The translations under genes and the position numbers were made by a program. The notes under the pieces were generated by a model that had not been told where the DNA came from, did not search any database, and was given only the letters and a program-made list of their open reading frames with translations. Below are positions 17,258 through 26,330 of a stretch of 64,000 nucleotides of DNA, in pieces. Origin of the DNA: Bianquea renquensis. Its GTDB lineage: Bacteria; Bacillota; Clostridia; Lachnospirales; Bianqueaceae. The DNA is taken from NCBI RefSeq assembly GCF_014384895.1, contig NZ_JACRSQ010000019.1, forward strand, positions 12,054 to 76,053, given 5' to 3'. How positions within the stretch are numbered: position 1 is the first letter of the stretch; every line of letters starts with the position of its first letter.

Positions 17258-17956
17258 CTACATCTCGGATTTCCGCAGCCGCTTCTCAAAGACCTGTAGG
17301 CCTTTGGACAGCAGCTTCACCAGAATGAAGTAGATGATCGCCGTGGCGAACAGCGGCATAGAACTCCATGTGATGCTTCGGATAATATCGCTAGCCTTGG
17401 TGAGATCTTGCAGCGCTATGTAGCCGGCAATGGCGGTTTCCTTGATCAGAACGATGAACTCATTGCCCAAAGCCGGCAAAATGTTCTTGATCGCCTGAGG
17501 GATTATGATCAGCCGCATGGTCTGGGCCGATGTAAGCCCCAGCGAACGCCCCGCCTCCATCTGCCCACGGTCCACAGACAAAATACCGCCTCGCACAATC
17601 TCCGCCACATAGGCCCCGCTGTTGATCCCGAAGGAAATAGCGGCAATAACCACCTTGGGCATATTTTTGAAGGGTGCAAAGATGACATAATAGATGATCA
17701 AGAGCTGCACCACCGTGGGTGTGCCTCGAATCACATCGATATAGATTCCCGCAATCCAGTTCAGAAGCTTAATCTTTGACAGGCGAAAGAAGGCCATAAT
17801 AAATCCAATGATACAGCCCAGCAAAATCGCCATCAGCGAAATAAGAATCGTCGTCCCCAGGCCCCTGACAATGAGCATATACCGGTCTTCCACGATAAAA
17901 TTCTTCACAAAGGATTCCGCAAAAGACTGCCACGTCTTCTGTATCCATTCGATCAT
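17258..17956 (-). CDS. Polar amino-acid ABC transporter, permease
   Basis: 232 residues with about five membrane segments (TTILISLMAILLGCIIGFIMAF, VVQLLIIYYVIFAPF and others) and the HisMQ EAA loop GRSLGLTSAQTMRLIIIPQAI, followed by PALGNEFIVLIKETAI. A single permease gene implies a homodimeric channel. First gene of the operon; its stop lies beside the ribosome binding site of the ATPase gene. A promoter with a flanking inverted repeat lies upstream. Confidence 0.93.
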   Translation of the reverse strand: MIEWIQKTWQSFAESFVKNFIVEDRYMLIVRGLGTTILISLMAILLGCIIGFIMAFFRLSKIKLLNWIAGIYIDVIRGTPTVVQLLIIYYVIFAPFKNMPKVVIAAISFGINSGAYVAEIVRGGILSVDRGQMEAGRSLGLTSAQTMRLIIIPQAIKNILPALGNEFIVLIKETAIAGYIALQDLTKASDIIRSITWSSMPLFATAIIYFILVKLLSKGLQVFEKRLRKSEM

Positions 17957-17990
17957 TCCTGTTCCCCTCCCACAATGCTCTTAAAGCGTA

Positions 17991-18019
17991 AGTATAGCAC
18001 AGATTGTATAATTATTCAA
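17991..18019 (-). promoter_or_regulatory. Promoter of the amino-acid ABC operon
   Basis: On the minus strand TTGAAT (18014-18019) and TATACT (17991-17996) are spaced by 17 bases, about 35 bases before the first ATG. The -35 box sits inside the inverted repeat listed next. Confidence 0.65.
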
Positions 18020-18041
18020 TACATTCTCCGATTATACAATC
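18002..18041. promoter_or_regulatory. Inverted repeat around the amino-acid operon -35 box (probable operator)
   Basis: Perfect 11-base arms GATTGTATAAT (18002-18012) and ATTATACAATC (18031-18041) are separated by 18 bases and bracket the -35 box. The placement fits a repressor binding two sites across the promoter. The divergent ArsR-like gene at 18242 is the obvious candidate regulator. Confidence 0.55.
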
Positions 18042-18241
18042 AATAAAAAACCTCACAAAAAAAGTGCAAATTTCGGCATAAATATGGGAAAAGAGCCCTT
18101 ACCGCAGAATTGTAATAGTCATCCCATAGGAGTCCTGCGCCATCCCCTCCCGGTTCATCCTGTGAAATCATTTTGCCTATTGCATTATTCACAAAATTAT
18201 GGTAACCTAAAAACATATTATGTGGATTGAGGTGGTCTGCG

Positions 18242-19309
18242 ATGAACATTAATGAAACCGTTGGGATAATTTATGATACAATTTTTTATGGTGTAGCCTA
18301 CTTCAACAGAAAATCTTTGGCTATGCATCCTGACTTGATTGGCACCGATGAACGTACTCGATTCTTTCATTATAATAACCTGCGGTCAACGACCCACGTC
18401 CCAGATCCCCCCGATTGCCTGCTCCCTTTGTTTTATTATAACAACCATAGATGTAGTGTTTTGACTGCCTATTTCCATAAATACTTTAACTATTTCAGTG
18501 ATACACTTGCGGATTTTTATTCTATGCTCCGAGATAAATCCAGGTTCAAAAAATTTGTTATGGACTATTACTTTCACGATACTTTTAACGAGAAAGAATT
18601 ACAAAAATTGTGTTTATCCGAAGGCCAAACTGTCCTAAGGGCAGCAGAAATTCTTAGTCAAATAATTGAAATTAAATATCATTCAGCCCTATTCTATCAC
18701 TTCAATGAAATGGTTGATACGGCTGTCGAATTTTTGACGCAGCTCATTCCCTTTATTCAGACGTACCGTTCGAGACGAAAAACAGAAGCATTGGATACCC
18801 TCCAAAAATTTATGGTAGATGACATCCAACTTCTAGTCAAAAAAAGACGGCTAAAGCTTGATGACAGCCACGAAGTTCAGCTAGAAAAACAGGTATATAG
18901 TGTATGCCATATTAACCAATACATCGTTGCAGACTTCTGTATCGGCAATAAATACATTTTTGTCCTTGGCGTCGATTGGTCTAAGGTGTTCTCCCATGCG
19001 CTCAATCCCCCCCACGTCACTATGCAATCCGTCATGACTGCCTTAGGTCATCCCGTCAAGGTTGAGATTGTTAATGAACTGAGACAACAAGATTTAACCA
19101 TATCTCAGCTAGCCCGCCGTTTACATCTTGCGCGAACCTCTATTTCGCGCTATGTACAGGATTTATTGAATGAGCTTGTCATTGTTAGGTCACGCAAATC
19201 TGGTCCAGAGATTTATTATACTTTAAATTCGACATATCTGCGGTACGCAAAAGCTACCTTTGACGAATTTTTAGATCAAGCGATTCTTGATTCTGATAAA
19301 GCATTGTGA
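18242..19309 (+). CDS. ArsR-like winged-helix regulator with a large unknown N-terminal region
   Basis: 355 residues from the ATG at 18242, with GAGGTGG 7 bases upstream; an upstream TTG frame would include that site. The last 100 residues form a winged helix: TALGHPVKVEIVNELRQQ, then LTISQLARRLHLARTSISRY (helix-turn-helix) and IVRSRKSGPEIYYTLN (wing), as in ArsR-type repressors. No ArsR metal-site cysteines are seen near the helix. The first 250 residues, rich in Tyr, Phe and His, match no family I recognise and may be a ligand-sensing domain. The gene is clearly more AT-rich than its neighbours, with AT-ending codons, which could reflect transfer. It is divergent from the amino-acid transporter operon and probably regulates it. 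Confidence 0.7.
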   Translation: MNINETVGIIYDTIFYGVAYFNRKSLAMHPDLIGTDERTRFFHYNNLRSTTHVPDPPDCLLPLFYYNNHRCSVLTAYFHKYFNYFSDTLADFYSMLRDKSRFKKFVMDYYFHDTFNEKELQKLCLSEGQTVLRAAEILSQIIEIKYHSALFYHFNEMVDTAVEFLTQLIPFIQTYRSRRKTEALDTLQKFMVDDIQLLVKKRRLKLDDSHEVQLEKQVYSVCHINQYIVADFCIGNKYIFVLGVDWSKVFSHALNPPHVTMQSVMTALGHPVKVEIVNELRQQDLTISQLARRLHLARTSISRYVQDLLNELVIVRSRKSGPEIYYTLNSTYLRYAKATFDEFLDQAILDSDKAL

Positions 19310-19360
19310 TATTTGCATTCTGTATTCGCCGCTTGACGAAAAATTCTCTTACTTTTAAAT

Positions 19361-19410
19361 TCGGGACAAGGTGGGAATCCTCGAACGAGTCGATTCCCAC
19401 CTTGTCCCGA
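19361..19410. repeat. 50-bp near-perfect inverted repeat between convergent genes
   Basis: Arms TCGGGACAAGGTGGGAATC (19361-19379) and its exact complement (19392-19410) give 19 uninterrupted pairs; the loop contains a further CTCG/CGAG stem. It sits between the stop of the ArsR-like gene and that of the RND gene, so it probably ends transcription from one or both sides, although neither side has a long T-run. Confidence 0.7.
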
Positions 19411-19493
19411 TTATAAGCGCCCCATTACTCTTCTTCCTCAATCTCCTCGTCCTCAGAAAACATACCGGCCATACCATCAATACAAGAGCGCAA

Positions 19494-22400
19494 TCACTGA
19501 GCGTTTGCCTCTTGCGGTTCATGGACCTTAGTCTCCCGGCGGTGGAATACGTCGTACAGCACCGGCACAATAAACAGTGTCAGCACCGTGGCATAGATCA
19601 GACCTCCGATGGTCGTCAGCGCCAGCGGTTTCATCATGACCGCGCCGGCGCTCTGGTCAAAGGCCATGGTGGTCAACGCTAGTATTGTCGTCAGCGCAGT
19701 CATCAAGATGGGCCGGATTCGGTCCCGACCAGTTTCAAGCAGCGCTTCCCGCTTGCTGAGCCCTTGCCGCCGCATTTGATTCACATAATCCACAAACACG
19801 ATCCCATTGTTTACCACAATGCCCATGAGAAGGATGAGTCCGATGAGGGCTACGACGCTCAAAGGCATACCCGCAAAGTAGAGGGCGAAGAATCCGCCGG
19901 TAAAAGCCAGAGGAATGGTAAACATGACAATAAAAGGGGATAGGAGGGATTGGAACTGCGCCACCATGACCAGATAGATGAAGACGATGGCCAGTATCAA
20001 CATCAGATATAAATCGGAAAAGGCGTCCTGGATGGATTGATTTTCCCCAGCGATTTCGTAGCGCGTTCCCGCAGGCAGCGTCAGCTGGCTAAGCTTCTCT
20101 TCTATAACTGCGCTGACCTTGCCGATATTGTACCCTTCCTTCAGAGAGCCGGTAACCGATACATACCGCTCCTGTCCAGAGTGCCGGATGGACTGAAATC
20201 CATCCGCCTTTTCCAGAGTGGCAACCTCACCTACGGTCACGGTCCCCTCCCCAGTCGCCTTGGGAACCTCAATGGATTCTAGATCCTCGCTGGTAACAGG
20301 TGCGGTCCGCTCATCCTTAACATAGACGTCTACATCCTGATCGCCCACCGTCATCGTGGTCGCCACCGTATCCGCAGCCAGCGCCTGGGCCACCGCCAAA
20401 TATACCTGTGCCGTGGTCACTCCATTTTGAAGTGCCTTGCTCTTGTCAACTGTGATGCGGATCTCCTGGCTTTCTTTCCCTAGGCCACTGTCAATCTCAA
20501 TGGCGCCTTCCACCTCACCGAGGGTTTCGGCAATCATCTGTGCCGCCTCCCGCAGTTCGTCCAGCTCGCTGCCAAATACGTTGACCGCGATACTTCCGCC
20601 GCTGAGGCTGGACAAATCCGCGCCGGCAGACGAAACGGATACACGGAAAGCAAATCCCTCCGTCCTGTCTCGTATCTCTTGCACCACCTCGTCGGTGGAC
20701 ATGCTTCGATTCTCATCCAATCTGACGTAGATTGTCGTTCCGCCGCCCATTCCCATCATGCTCATGGAGGATGCGGAACCTTCAGAATATAGAATGCCAG
20801 CAGTCTCGATGGCGGGAATCTGGTTGAGGACCGAGGACAGCTGATCCAGCGCCACGAAGGTATCCTCCTGTCCGAAATCGTCTGGCATCTCCACAGACAC
20901 CGATATATTGCCAGTGTCACCGGAGGGAAATAACTCCGTCCCCAGGGAAAAGGACGCAAGGATACTGGTGACAAACAAAACGAAAACTAGCAAAATTGTA
21001 ACCCATTTGTGATTGAGGGCATGGTTTAGCAGCCGTGTATACCCTGTCTGAAACTTGGAAAAGATTCGGTTCTTGCCTTTGATCTCTTTTTTCAGAAGGG
21101 TGGCCGATGCCATAGGAACCAGGGTCAGCGCCACCAACAGGCTGGCGAGAAGGGAAAAGGCGATGGTCAGCGCCATATCGGTAAACAGCTGTCTCGTAAG
21201 TCCCTCTGTGAAAATAATGGGAACAAACACGATGATCGTCGTCAGCGTTGACGCCGTGATGGCACCGCTGACCTGCTTAGCCCCCTCAATGGCCGCCCTC
21301 TTGCGGTCCACCCCCTGAGATCGAAGCCGGAAAATATTCTCAATGACAACGATGGAATTATCCACCAGCATTCCAACACCCAGAGCTAAGCCGCTCATGG
21401 AAATTAGATTCATGGTGATTCCAGAAAAATACATGAGAACAAAGGTGGTAATGACACTGATCACAATGGATAGGCCCACGACGAATGTGGGCTTGATGCT
21501 CTTTAGGAAGAGCCATAGAATCAGGATGGCCAGAAGGCCGCCAAAGACTAGATTCTGAATAATGGTATCCATCATCAGATGGACGTACTCGCCCTGATCC
21601 ATGAGGACTTGAAACTGAACCCCCTCATGGCTGTCCTGGATCTTTGGCAACTTGTTCTGAATCGCCTCCGTCACTTCCGCAGTGGAATACTCCGATTGCT
21701 TTTGCAGAGAGAGGATGGCGGCGCTCTCTCCGTTGACCCGGCAATATTTGGAGGCGGAGTCATCTGTCTTGACAATCTCCGCGATATCGCCCAGGGTAAT
21801 GTCATCCATATCCGGGATGCTCAAAATGACCATGTCGGCCAGCTCATCGAAATCCCGGAATTTATCCCCTGTCCGCACAAGATAGCTGATTCCATCCTCC
21901 TCCACACTTCCGGAGGGCATACTCAAGTTCTGTCCCTGCAAGATCTGGGAGAGCATCTCCTTCGTCATATCGACCTTCGGGATCTGGTCTTCCGGCAGCT
22001 CTGGCTCAATGTCCGTCACACCGGGAATGACCGTCCCCGCCGGCAACCCCATCTCGGCCAGCGTCGCGTCAATCTGTTGCTGAATCTGCTCCTGTGCCTG
22101 CTCTAGAATCTTGTCATAAATTCTCTGATTGACTGCGTCAATTTTCTCCTGCGTGATGCTGACGTAGGCCACATTGCTCACCAGCCCTGACGCGCTGACC
22201 GATGCCACTCCCTCAACGCTTTTCAGCTCTGGAAGAATCTTGCTCTCCAAAAATTGCGATGAATCGCGGATATCCGTCCCCTCTACCGCCGCCGACATGA
22301 CCATGACCGGCATCATGTCCGGATTGATCTTCATAATCACAGGAGATCCCGCGCCGTCAGGCAGATAGGATGTGATCATGTCCAGCCCTTCGCGCATTTC

Positions 22401-22715
22401 AATCATGGCCGTGTCCATGTTTGCGCTTTCCGTGAACTGTAGAATGACCATGGATATATTTTCGGATGAGATGGAGGATATGGCCTCCATATTGCTGATC
22501 GATGCCATGGACTGCTCCACAACCGAGCTGACCCTCGTCTCCACCTCCTCCGGCGACGCGCCAGGATAGGCGGTGGTAATCATGGCGTATGGCAGGTTGA
22601 TGCTAGGTATCAGGTCAACCGTCATATTGGTGTAGGAGACGCCCCCCAGTATAAGCACGATGATAATCGCCACAATGACGGTAAAGGGTTTATTCACGCT
22701 GAACTTGGAAAACAC
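19494..22715 (-). CDS. RND-family efflux transporter, inner-membrane pump subunit
   Basis: 1073 residues from a GTG at 22715, preceded by GGGAGG at 9 bases; the longer open frame to 22847 runs through the promoter. The start MFSKFSVNKPFTVIVAIIIV is the first helix of HAE-type pumps. Two repeated halves each have six membrane helices and a large external loop. Helix 4 reads ALGVGMLVDNSIVVIENI: the first of the two proton-relay Asp residues of AcrB is kept and the second is Asn, as is common in Gram-positive relatives. It should export drugs, lipids or other amphiphiles using the proton gradient. No periplasmic-adaptor or outer-membrane gene is beside it. Its promoter carries a palindrome suited to a TetR-type repressor. 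Confidence 0.92.
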   Translation of the reverse strand: MFSKFSVNKPFTVIVAIIIVLILGGVSYTNMTVDLIPSINLPYAMITTAYPGASPEEVETRVSSVVEQSMASISNMEAISSISSENISMVILQFTESANMDTAMIEMREGLDMITSYLPDGAGSPVIMKINPDMMPVMVMSAAVEGTDIRDSSQFLESKILPELKSVEGVASVSASGLVSNVAYVSITQEKIDAVNQRIYDKILEQAQEQIQQQIDATLAEMGLPAGTVIPGVTDIEPELPEDQIPKVDMTKEMLSQILQGQNLSMPSGSVEEDGISYLVRTGDKFRDFDELADMVILSIPDMDDITLGDIAEIVKTDDSASKYCRVNGESAAILSLQKQSEYSTAEVTEAIQNKLPKIQDSHEGVQFQVLMDQGEYVHLMMDTIIQNLVFGGLLAILILWLFLKSIKPTFVVGLSIVISVITTFVLMYFSGITMNLISMSGLALGVGMLVDNSIVVIENIFRLRSQGVDRKRAAIEGAKQVSGAITASTLTTIIVFVPIIFTEGLTRQLFTDMALTIAFSLLASLLVALTLVPMASATLLKKEIKGKNRIFSKFQTGYTRLLNHALNHKWVTILLVFVLFVTSILASFSLGTELFPSGDTGNISVSVEMPDDFGQEDTFVALDQLSSVLNQIPAIETAGILYSEGSASSMSMMGMGGGTTIYVRLDENRSMSTDEVVQEIRDRTEGFAFRVSVSSAGADLSSLSGGSIAVNVFGSELDELREAAQMIAETLGEVEGAIEIDSGLGKESQEIRITVDKSKALQNGVTTAQVYLAVAQALAADTVATTMTVGDQDVDVYVKDERTAPVTSEDLESIEVPKATGEGTVTVGEVATLEKADGFQSIRHSGQERYVSVTGSLKEGYNIGKVSAVIEEKLSQLTLPAGTRYEIAGENQSIQDAFSDLYLMLILAIVFIYLVMVAQFQSLLSPFIVMFTIPLAFTGGFFALYFAGMPLSVVALIGLILLMGIVVNNGIVFVDYVNQMRRQGLSKREALLETGRDRIRPILMTALTTILALTTMAFDQSAGAVMMKPLALTTIGGLIYATVLTLFIVPVLYDVFHRRETKVHEPQEANAQ

Positions 22716-22746
22716 GTTGCCATTCCTCCCGCTATACAATAAATCT

Positions 22747-22760
22747 CGACCGGCCGGTCG
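22747..22760. promoter_or_regulatory. 14-bp palindrome just downstream of the RND promoter (probable operator)
   Basis: CGACCGGCCGGTCG is a perfect palindrome. It lies between the predicted transcription start and the ribosome binding site of the RND gene, so a bound protein would block the polymerase. GACCG-type half-sites are common for TetR-family repressors of efflux pumps. No such regulator gene is next to it. Confidence 0.6.
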
Positions 22761-22770
22761 AACAGGGTTC

Positions 22771-22800
22771 ATTATAGCATACGAGACCTGCCCTGCACAA
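22771..22800 (-). promoter_or_regulatory. Promoter of the RND efflux gene
   Basis: On the minus strand TTGTGC (22795-22800) and TATAAT (22771-22776) are spaced by 18 bases, with an extended TGC before the -10 box. It gives a leader of about 50 bases holding the palindrome at 22747-22760. Confidence 0.65.
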
Positions 22801-22866
22801 GGGGGATGGTGGATTTTCTCGGTTTGGAGGCCGGAGCCATATCCCATTCTCGAACAAACCTACCCC

Positions 22867-23679
22867 CTAGTCTTCCACTAGCTTCGCCTGCATCACCAGG
22901 CGCCCTTTCTCTTTATCGAGGGCATAATCGCAGGTGGAGAGGGTTATGATTGTATCCTCCGGCCCAACCGTGACATCGGTAGCATACTTCGAATGGCGTC
23001 TGCATTCTTCGATGAAATTCAGATAATCCGTGTCGCTGTCAAATCCCACGCGGTTATACTCAAAATCCGTGGTCGTCTGATACACAGCAAAGATCTCGCA
23101 GGTATACACATGCCCGTCTGTAATAAAAGTAAACCTTGGGTGCTCCCGGAAGAAATCTTCTTTGAGAAATTTTGTAATATTTCCAAACATGGAGGTGTCC
23201 TTCATCCGATGGCCGTAGAGAACAAGATTATCCCGTCCGGCGGAGAGATCATTCCGATAATCCATGAAAATACTCCCCGCGCTGTTGTACTCCCGGTAAA
23301 AATTCTTCGTCAAGTAATAGTCGTTATCGGTTGTCTGGAGCACCGGATAATCAATGAGGGTGTCCGGCACTTGAATCCACCCCACGACATCGGGATTGGT
23401 TTCCCGCAATTTTTCCAGGGAAAGGGTATAGTCCTCAAAAGCAGCGCTCTCCCCAAAGGACGCTTCCTCCCCTCCACTGGCCTGCTTCAGCGTGGAATCC
23501 CCGTAGAAGAGGGTTTGTACCTGGGACTGCACCTGGCGATTCTGATAATAGCCATAGATTATGACGCCTAACTTATACAGACAGAACACAAATACCACAA
23601 TACAGACAAACAGCAGAATGTTTAGAATGATGCGCTCCGCCCTGCTTGCTTTTCGCTTCGGCTTTTTCTCCTTCTTCAT
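22867..23679 (-). CDS. Class B sortase (SrtB family)
   Basis: 270 residues from the ATG at 23679; an earlier frame to 23751 has no ribosome binding site. A Lys/Arg-rich head (MKKEKKPKRKASRAER) and one membrane helix (IILNILLFVCIVVFVFCLYK) anchor it as a type II membrane protein. The class B core has NPDVVGWIQVPDT and IDYPVLQTTDNDYYL, and the catalytic residues are H157 in VLYGHRM, C250 in IITLSTCDYA and R260 in KGRLVMQAKL. It should attach proteins bearing an NPQTN-like signal to the peptidoglycan. No sortase substrate is encoded nearby, so it acts on proteins from other loci. Its ribosome binding site overlaps the end of the upstream aldo/keto reductase gene. Confidence 0.9.
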   Translation of the reverse strand: MKKEKKPKRKASRAERIILNILLFVCIVVFVFCLYKLGVIIYGYYQNRQVQSQVQTLFYGDSTLKQASGGEEASFGESAAFEDYTLSLEKLRETNPDVVGWIQVPDTLIDYPVLQTTDNDYYLTKNFYREYNSAGSIFMDYRNDLSAGRDNLVLYGHRMKDTSMFGNITKFLKEDFFREHPRFTFITDGHVYTCEIFAVYQTTTDFEYNRVGFDSDTDYLNFIEECRRHSKYATDVTVGPEDTIITLSTCDYALDKEKGRLVMQAKLVED

Positions 23680-23683
23680 ATCC

Positions 23684-24376
23684 TCATCCTTTTCCCCAGG
23701 AAAGTACTTGTTCAAAGCCCATGGACTCATCCAAGAGCCAAAGGGACACATGGTCCTGCCGCTCGTCTAGAAAGCGGCAGTCCGCCTCCAAATCCTCGCT
23801 AGCTTCCTCCGGTGGAACGCTGATGCTGCCCACCTGCGCCTCCAGACAGAAATCCAGAAGGCTCACCTCTTCCTCCGCGCTCCCTCGGCTCCACGGGTAT
23901 TGTAGGGTGTCATACCACCCATACTCGAGGGCCTTGACTGCAATCTCCCAATTTCCCGTTGTAATCCCAATGTGGTGAATTCTACCTTCCCCCCTAGCCT
24001 TGGTCAGGGCATCAAAGAGTCCGCTGCCGTCGCCAGGGCGCGGTAAAAAATCAGGGTCATGAATCTGGAGGATATCCAGATACTCCGTCTTCAGATCCCC
24101 CAGCATAGCCGAAAGATCCCGCTCTAGCTCCTGCGCCGTGGAAGGAATAAAACTTCCCGCCAGCACCACCTTCTCTCGAATCTGGCCCAGCCCCCGCCCA
24201 ACTCGCCGCTGGACCTCTGCACAGGGGAGTCCTATATCAAAAAAAGTGACGCCAGAGTCTACCGCCCGCTGCAGTATTCTCGCCGCTTCCTCATAGGATC
24301 GATTTTTTAGGGGGCTCAACTCAAATCCAACGCTCCCAACCTGTAACCCGGTCCGTCCCATATGCACCATTTTCAT
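23684..24376 (-). CDS. Short aldo/keto reductase-like protein with an incomplete active site
   Basis: 230 residues, against roughly 280-330 for typical members. The start VHMGRTGLQVGSVGFELSPL and the barrel segments AVDSGVTFFDIG, EYLDILQIHDPDF and HHIGITTG are those of the aldo/keto reductase family. In the catalytic tetrad the Asp (D47) and His (H106) are present, but Tyr is replaced within LPCAEV (Cys where Tyr is expected) and the Lys strand reads VVLAGSF. The C-terminal NADPH-binding strands are also shortened. It may therefore not be a reductase. AAGGAGG lies 10 bases before the ATG, and the stop sits only five bases before the sortase start, so the two are likely co-translated. Confidence 0.7.
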   Translation of the reverse strand: MKMVHMGRTGLQVGSVGFELSPLKNRSYEEAARILQRAVDSGVTFFDIGLPCAEVQRRVGRGLGQIREKVVLAGSFIPSTAQELERDLSAMLGDLKTEYLDILQIHDPDFLPRPGDGSGLFDALTKARGEGRIHHIGITTGNWEIAVKALEYGWYDTLQYPWSRGSAEEEVSLLDFCLEAQVGSISVPPEEASEDLEADCRFLDERQDHVSLWLLDESMGFEQVLSWGKG

Positions 24377-24446
24377 CTGACTGTGTCCTCCTTAGCCGGA
24401 TATTGCATTTTTATTGTATCCTACTTTCTTTTTACCGTCAAGTGCA

Positions 24447-24475
24447 TTGCTTTGAAATCAAAAGGATGGTATACT
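24447..24475 (+). promoter_or_regulatory. Promoter of pepF
   Basis: TTGCTT (24447-24452) and TATACT (24470-24475) with a 17-base spacer, about 37 bases before the ATG. Confidence 0.6.
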
Positions 24476-24512
24476 AGATGTAACACCAGTCAATAACTAA
24501 AGGAGGTACTGT

Positions 24513-26315
24513 ATGGAAAACACCGCCATTCGCCCCCGAGCCGAGATACCAGTCTCGGACACGTGGGACTTGACTCGTCTGTACGCCGATGAAGAAGCCT
24601 GGGAGAAAGACCTAAGCGCTCTGATGCCTATGGCCGAGGCCGTTGCCGCTTTTGCCGGCACTTTGGGAGACGGCGCCGCCACAGTAGCCCGTTGTCTTGC
24701 GTTAGAGACCGGTCTTTCCCGTAAAATGGAAAACGTGTACACCTACGCCAAGATGCGGCAGGATGAAGACAATACGCTGGACGCTCCCCAGACCATGACA
24801 GATCGCGCCATGAGCGTCAATGTGGCCATCAGCGAAAAGCTTGCCTTTCTACAGCCGGAGCTTCTGTCACTGGACGACGCAGTTTTAGCATCCTACCTGA
24901 CCGCTGCCGAGCTGGCCGAGTATCGCCGCCCCCTTGAGGAGCTGATTCGGCAGAAGCCTCACACCCTCAGCGCACCGGAAGAACAGATTCTGGCCGGGAT
25001 GGGGGAGCTGGCTGCCAGCCCGCAGCATATCTTTACTATGCTCAACAGTGCCGATATGAAGTACGATCCGATTCTTACGGGCGACGGCACCCGTCTGGAT
25101 GTCACCAATGCAAACTTCATCCTTCTGCAGACCAGTGAAGATCGCTCCATCCGCGAAAAGGCCTTTGCCAGCTTTTACGCCGGATACCGGAGTCACGCCA
25201 ATACACTGGCGGCCGCCTACAGCGCCAGCGTCAAAAAAGACGTCTTTTATGCGCGGACCCGCCACTATGCGTCGGCCCTCCAGATGTCCCTGGATGATGA
25301 AAACATCCCTATCGCCGTGTATGACAATCTGATCACTGTCATCCGCGACCGGTTACCTGTTATGCACCGGTACGTAGAGCTGCGGAAGAAATTGCTTAGC
25401 CTTGATGCGCTGCACTGCTACGATATGTATGCCCCATTGGTGGCGGAATTGAATCAGCACTACTCCTTCGATCAGGCGAAGGAGCTGGTGGCGCAAGCCC
25501 TGAAGCCATTGGGGGATGAGTACGGTCAAATTCTGCAAACCGGTCTCAACAGCCGGTGGATCGACGTCTACGAGAACAAAGGAAAATCCAGCGGCGCTTA
25601 CTCCTGGGGGACCTATGACAGCTCACCCTATGTCCTGTTGAATTTTACCGGCACCCTGGACAGCGTCTCCACGTTGGCCCATGAGATGGGCCACTCGCTC
25701 CACAGCTACTATTCCAACCAGCATCAGCCCTATCAGACGGCAGGCTATAAGCTCTTTGTCGCGGAGGTTGCCTCCACCGTCAATGAGAATCTTCTGATTG
25801 AATATCTGCTTCGCCAGGACATCGAGGATTCCTTCCGGCTATACTTGCTGAATCAATATCTGGAAAACTTCAAGGGGACGATGTACCGGCAGACCATGTT
25901 TGCAGAGTTCGAGAGGGAGACCCACGCCCTGGTGGAATCGGGAAATGCTCTCAACAGTACGGTACTCTCCAATCTATATGCCTCCCTCTATGAGCAGTAC
26001 CATGGACCCGCCCTGACCATGGATGAGGATATTCGGTATGAATGGTCCCGCATCCCTCATTTCTACCGGCCATTCTATGTTTACAAATACGCCACCGGCT
26101 ATTCGGCCGCTGTGTATCTGAGTGAGCAGATTTTGTCCAAGGGATCCAGCGCCGTGACGCCATATCTGGAGTTCTTAAGCCTCGGCGGGAGTCAGGATCC
26201 TCTGGACAGCCTGCTTCACGCCGGCGTGGATATGACCCGCCCAGAACCCATATCCCTGGCCCTTGACAAATTTGACAGGATCCTGTCTGACGCTGAAGAG
26301 ATTGCAGCCCGCTGA
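24513..26315 (+). CDS. pepF: Oligoendopeptidase F (M3 metallopeptidase)
   Basis: 600 residues, the normal length. The zinc motif is HEMGHSLHSYYS near residue 390 (HExxH), with a downstream Glu helix around FVAEVASTVNENLL supplying the third ligand. N-terminal helices (VSDTWDLTRLYADEEAWEKDL) match PepF. It hydrolyses oligopeptides of about 7-17 residues in the cytoplasm. AAAGGAGG lies 7 bases before the ATG. It is followed after 15 bases by the DUF1538 gene; co-transcription is possible but a functional link is not obvious. Confidence 0.95.
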   Translation: MENTAIRPRAEIPVSDTWDLTRLYADEEAWEKDLSALMPMAEAVAAFAGTLGDGAATVARCLALETGLSRKMENVYTYAKMRQDEDNTLDAPQTMTDRAMSVNVAISEKLAFLQPELLSLDDAVLASYLTAAELAEYRRPLEELIRQKPHTLSAPEEQILAGMGELAASPQHIFTMLNSADMKYDPILTGDGTRLDVTNANFILLQTSEDRSIREKAFASFYAGYRSHANTLAAAYSASVKKDVFYARTRHYASALQMSLDDENIPIAVYDNLITVIRDRLPVMHRYVELRKKLLSLDALHCYDMYAPLVAELNQHYSFDQAKELVAQALKPLGDEYGQILQTGLNSRWIDVYENKGKSSGAYSWGTYDSSPYVLLNFTGTLDSVSTLAHEMGHSLHSYYSNQHQPYQTAGYKLFVAEVASTVNENLLIEYLLRQDIEDSFRLYLLNQYLENFKGTMYRQTMFAEFERETHALVESGNALNSTVLSNLYASLYEQYHGPALTMDEDIRYEWSRIPHFYRPFYVYKYATGYSAAVYLSEQILSKGSSAVTPYLEFLSLGGSQDPLDSLLHAGVDMTRPEPISLALDKFDRILSDAEEIAAR

Positions 26316-26330
26316 GGATAGGAGGAACGG

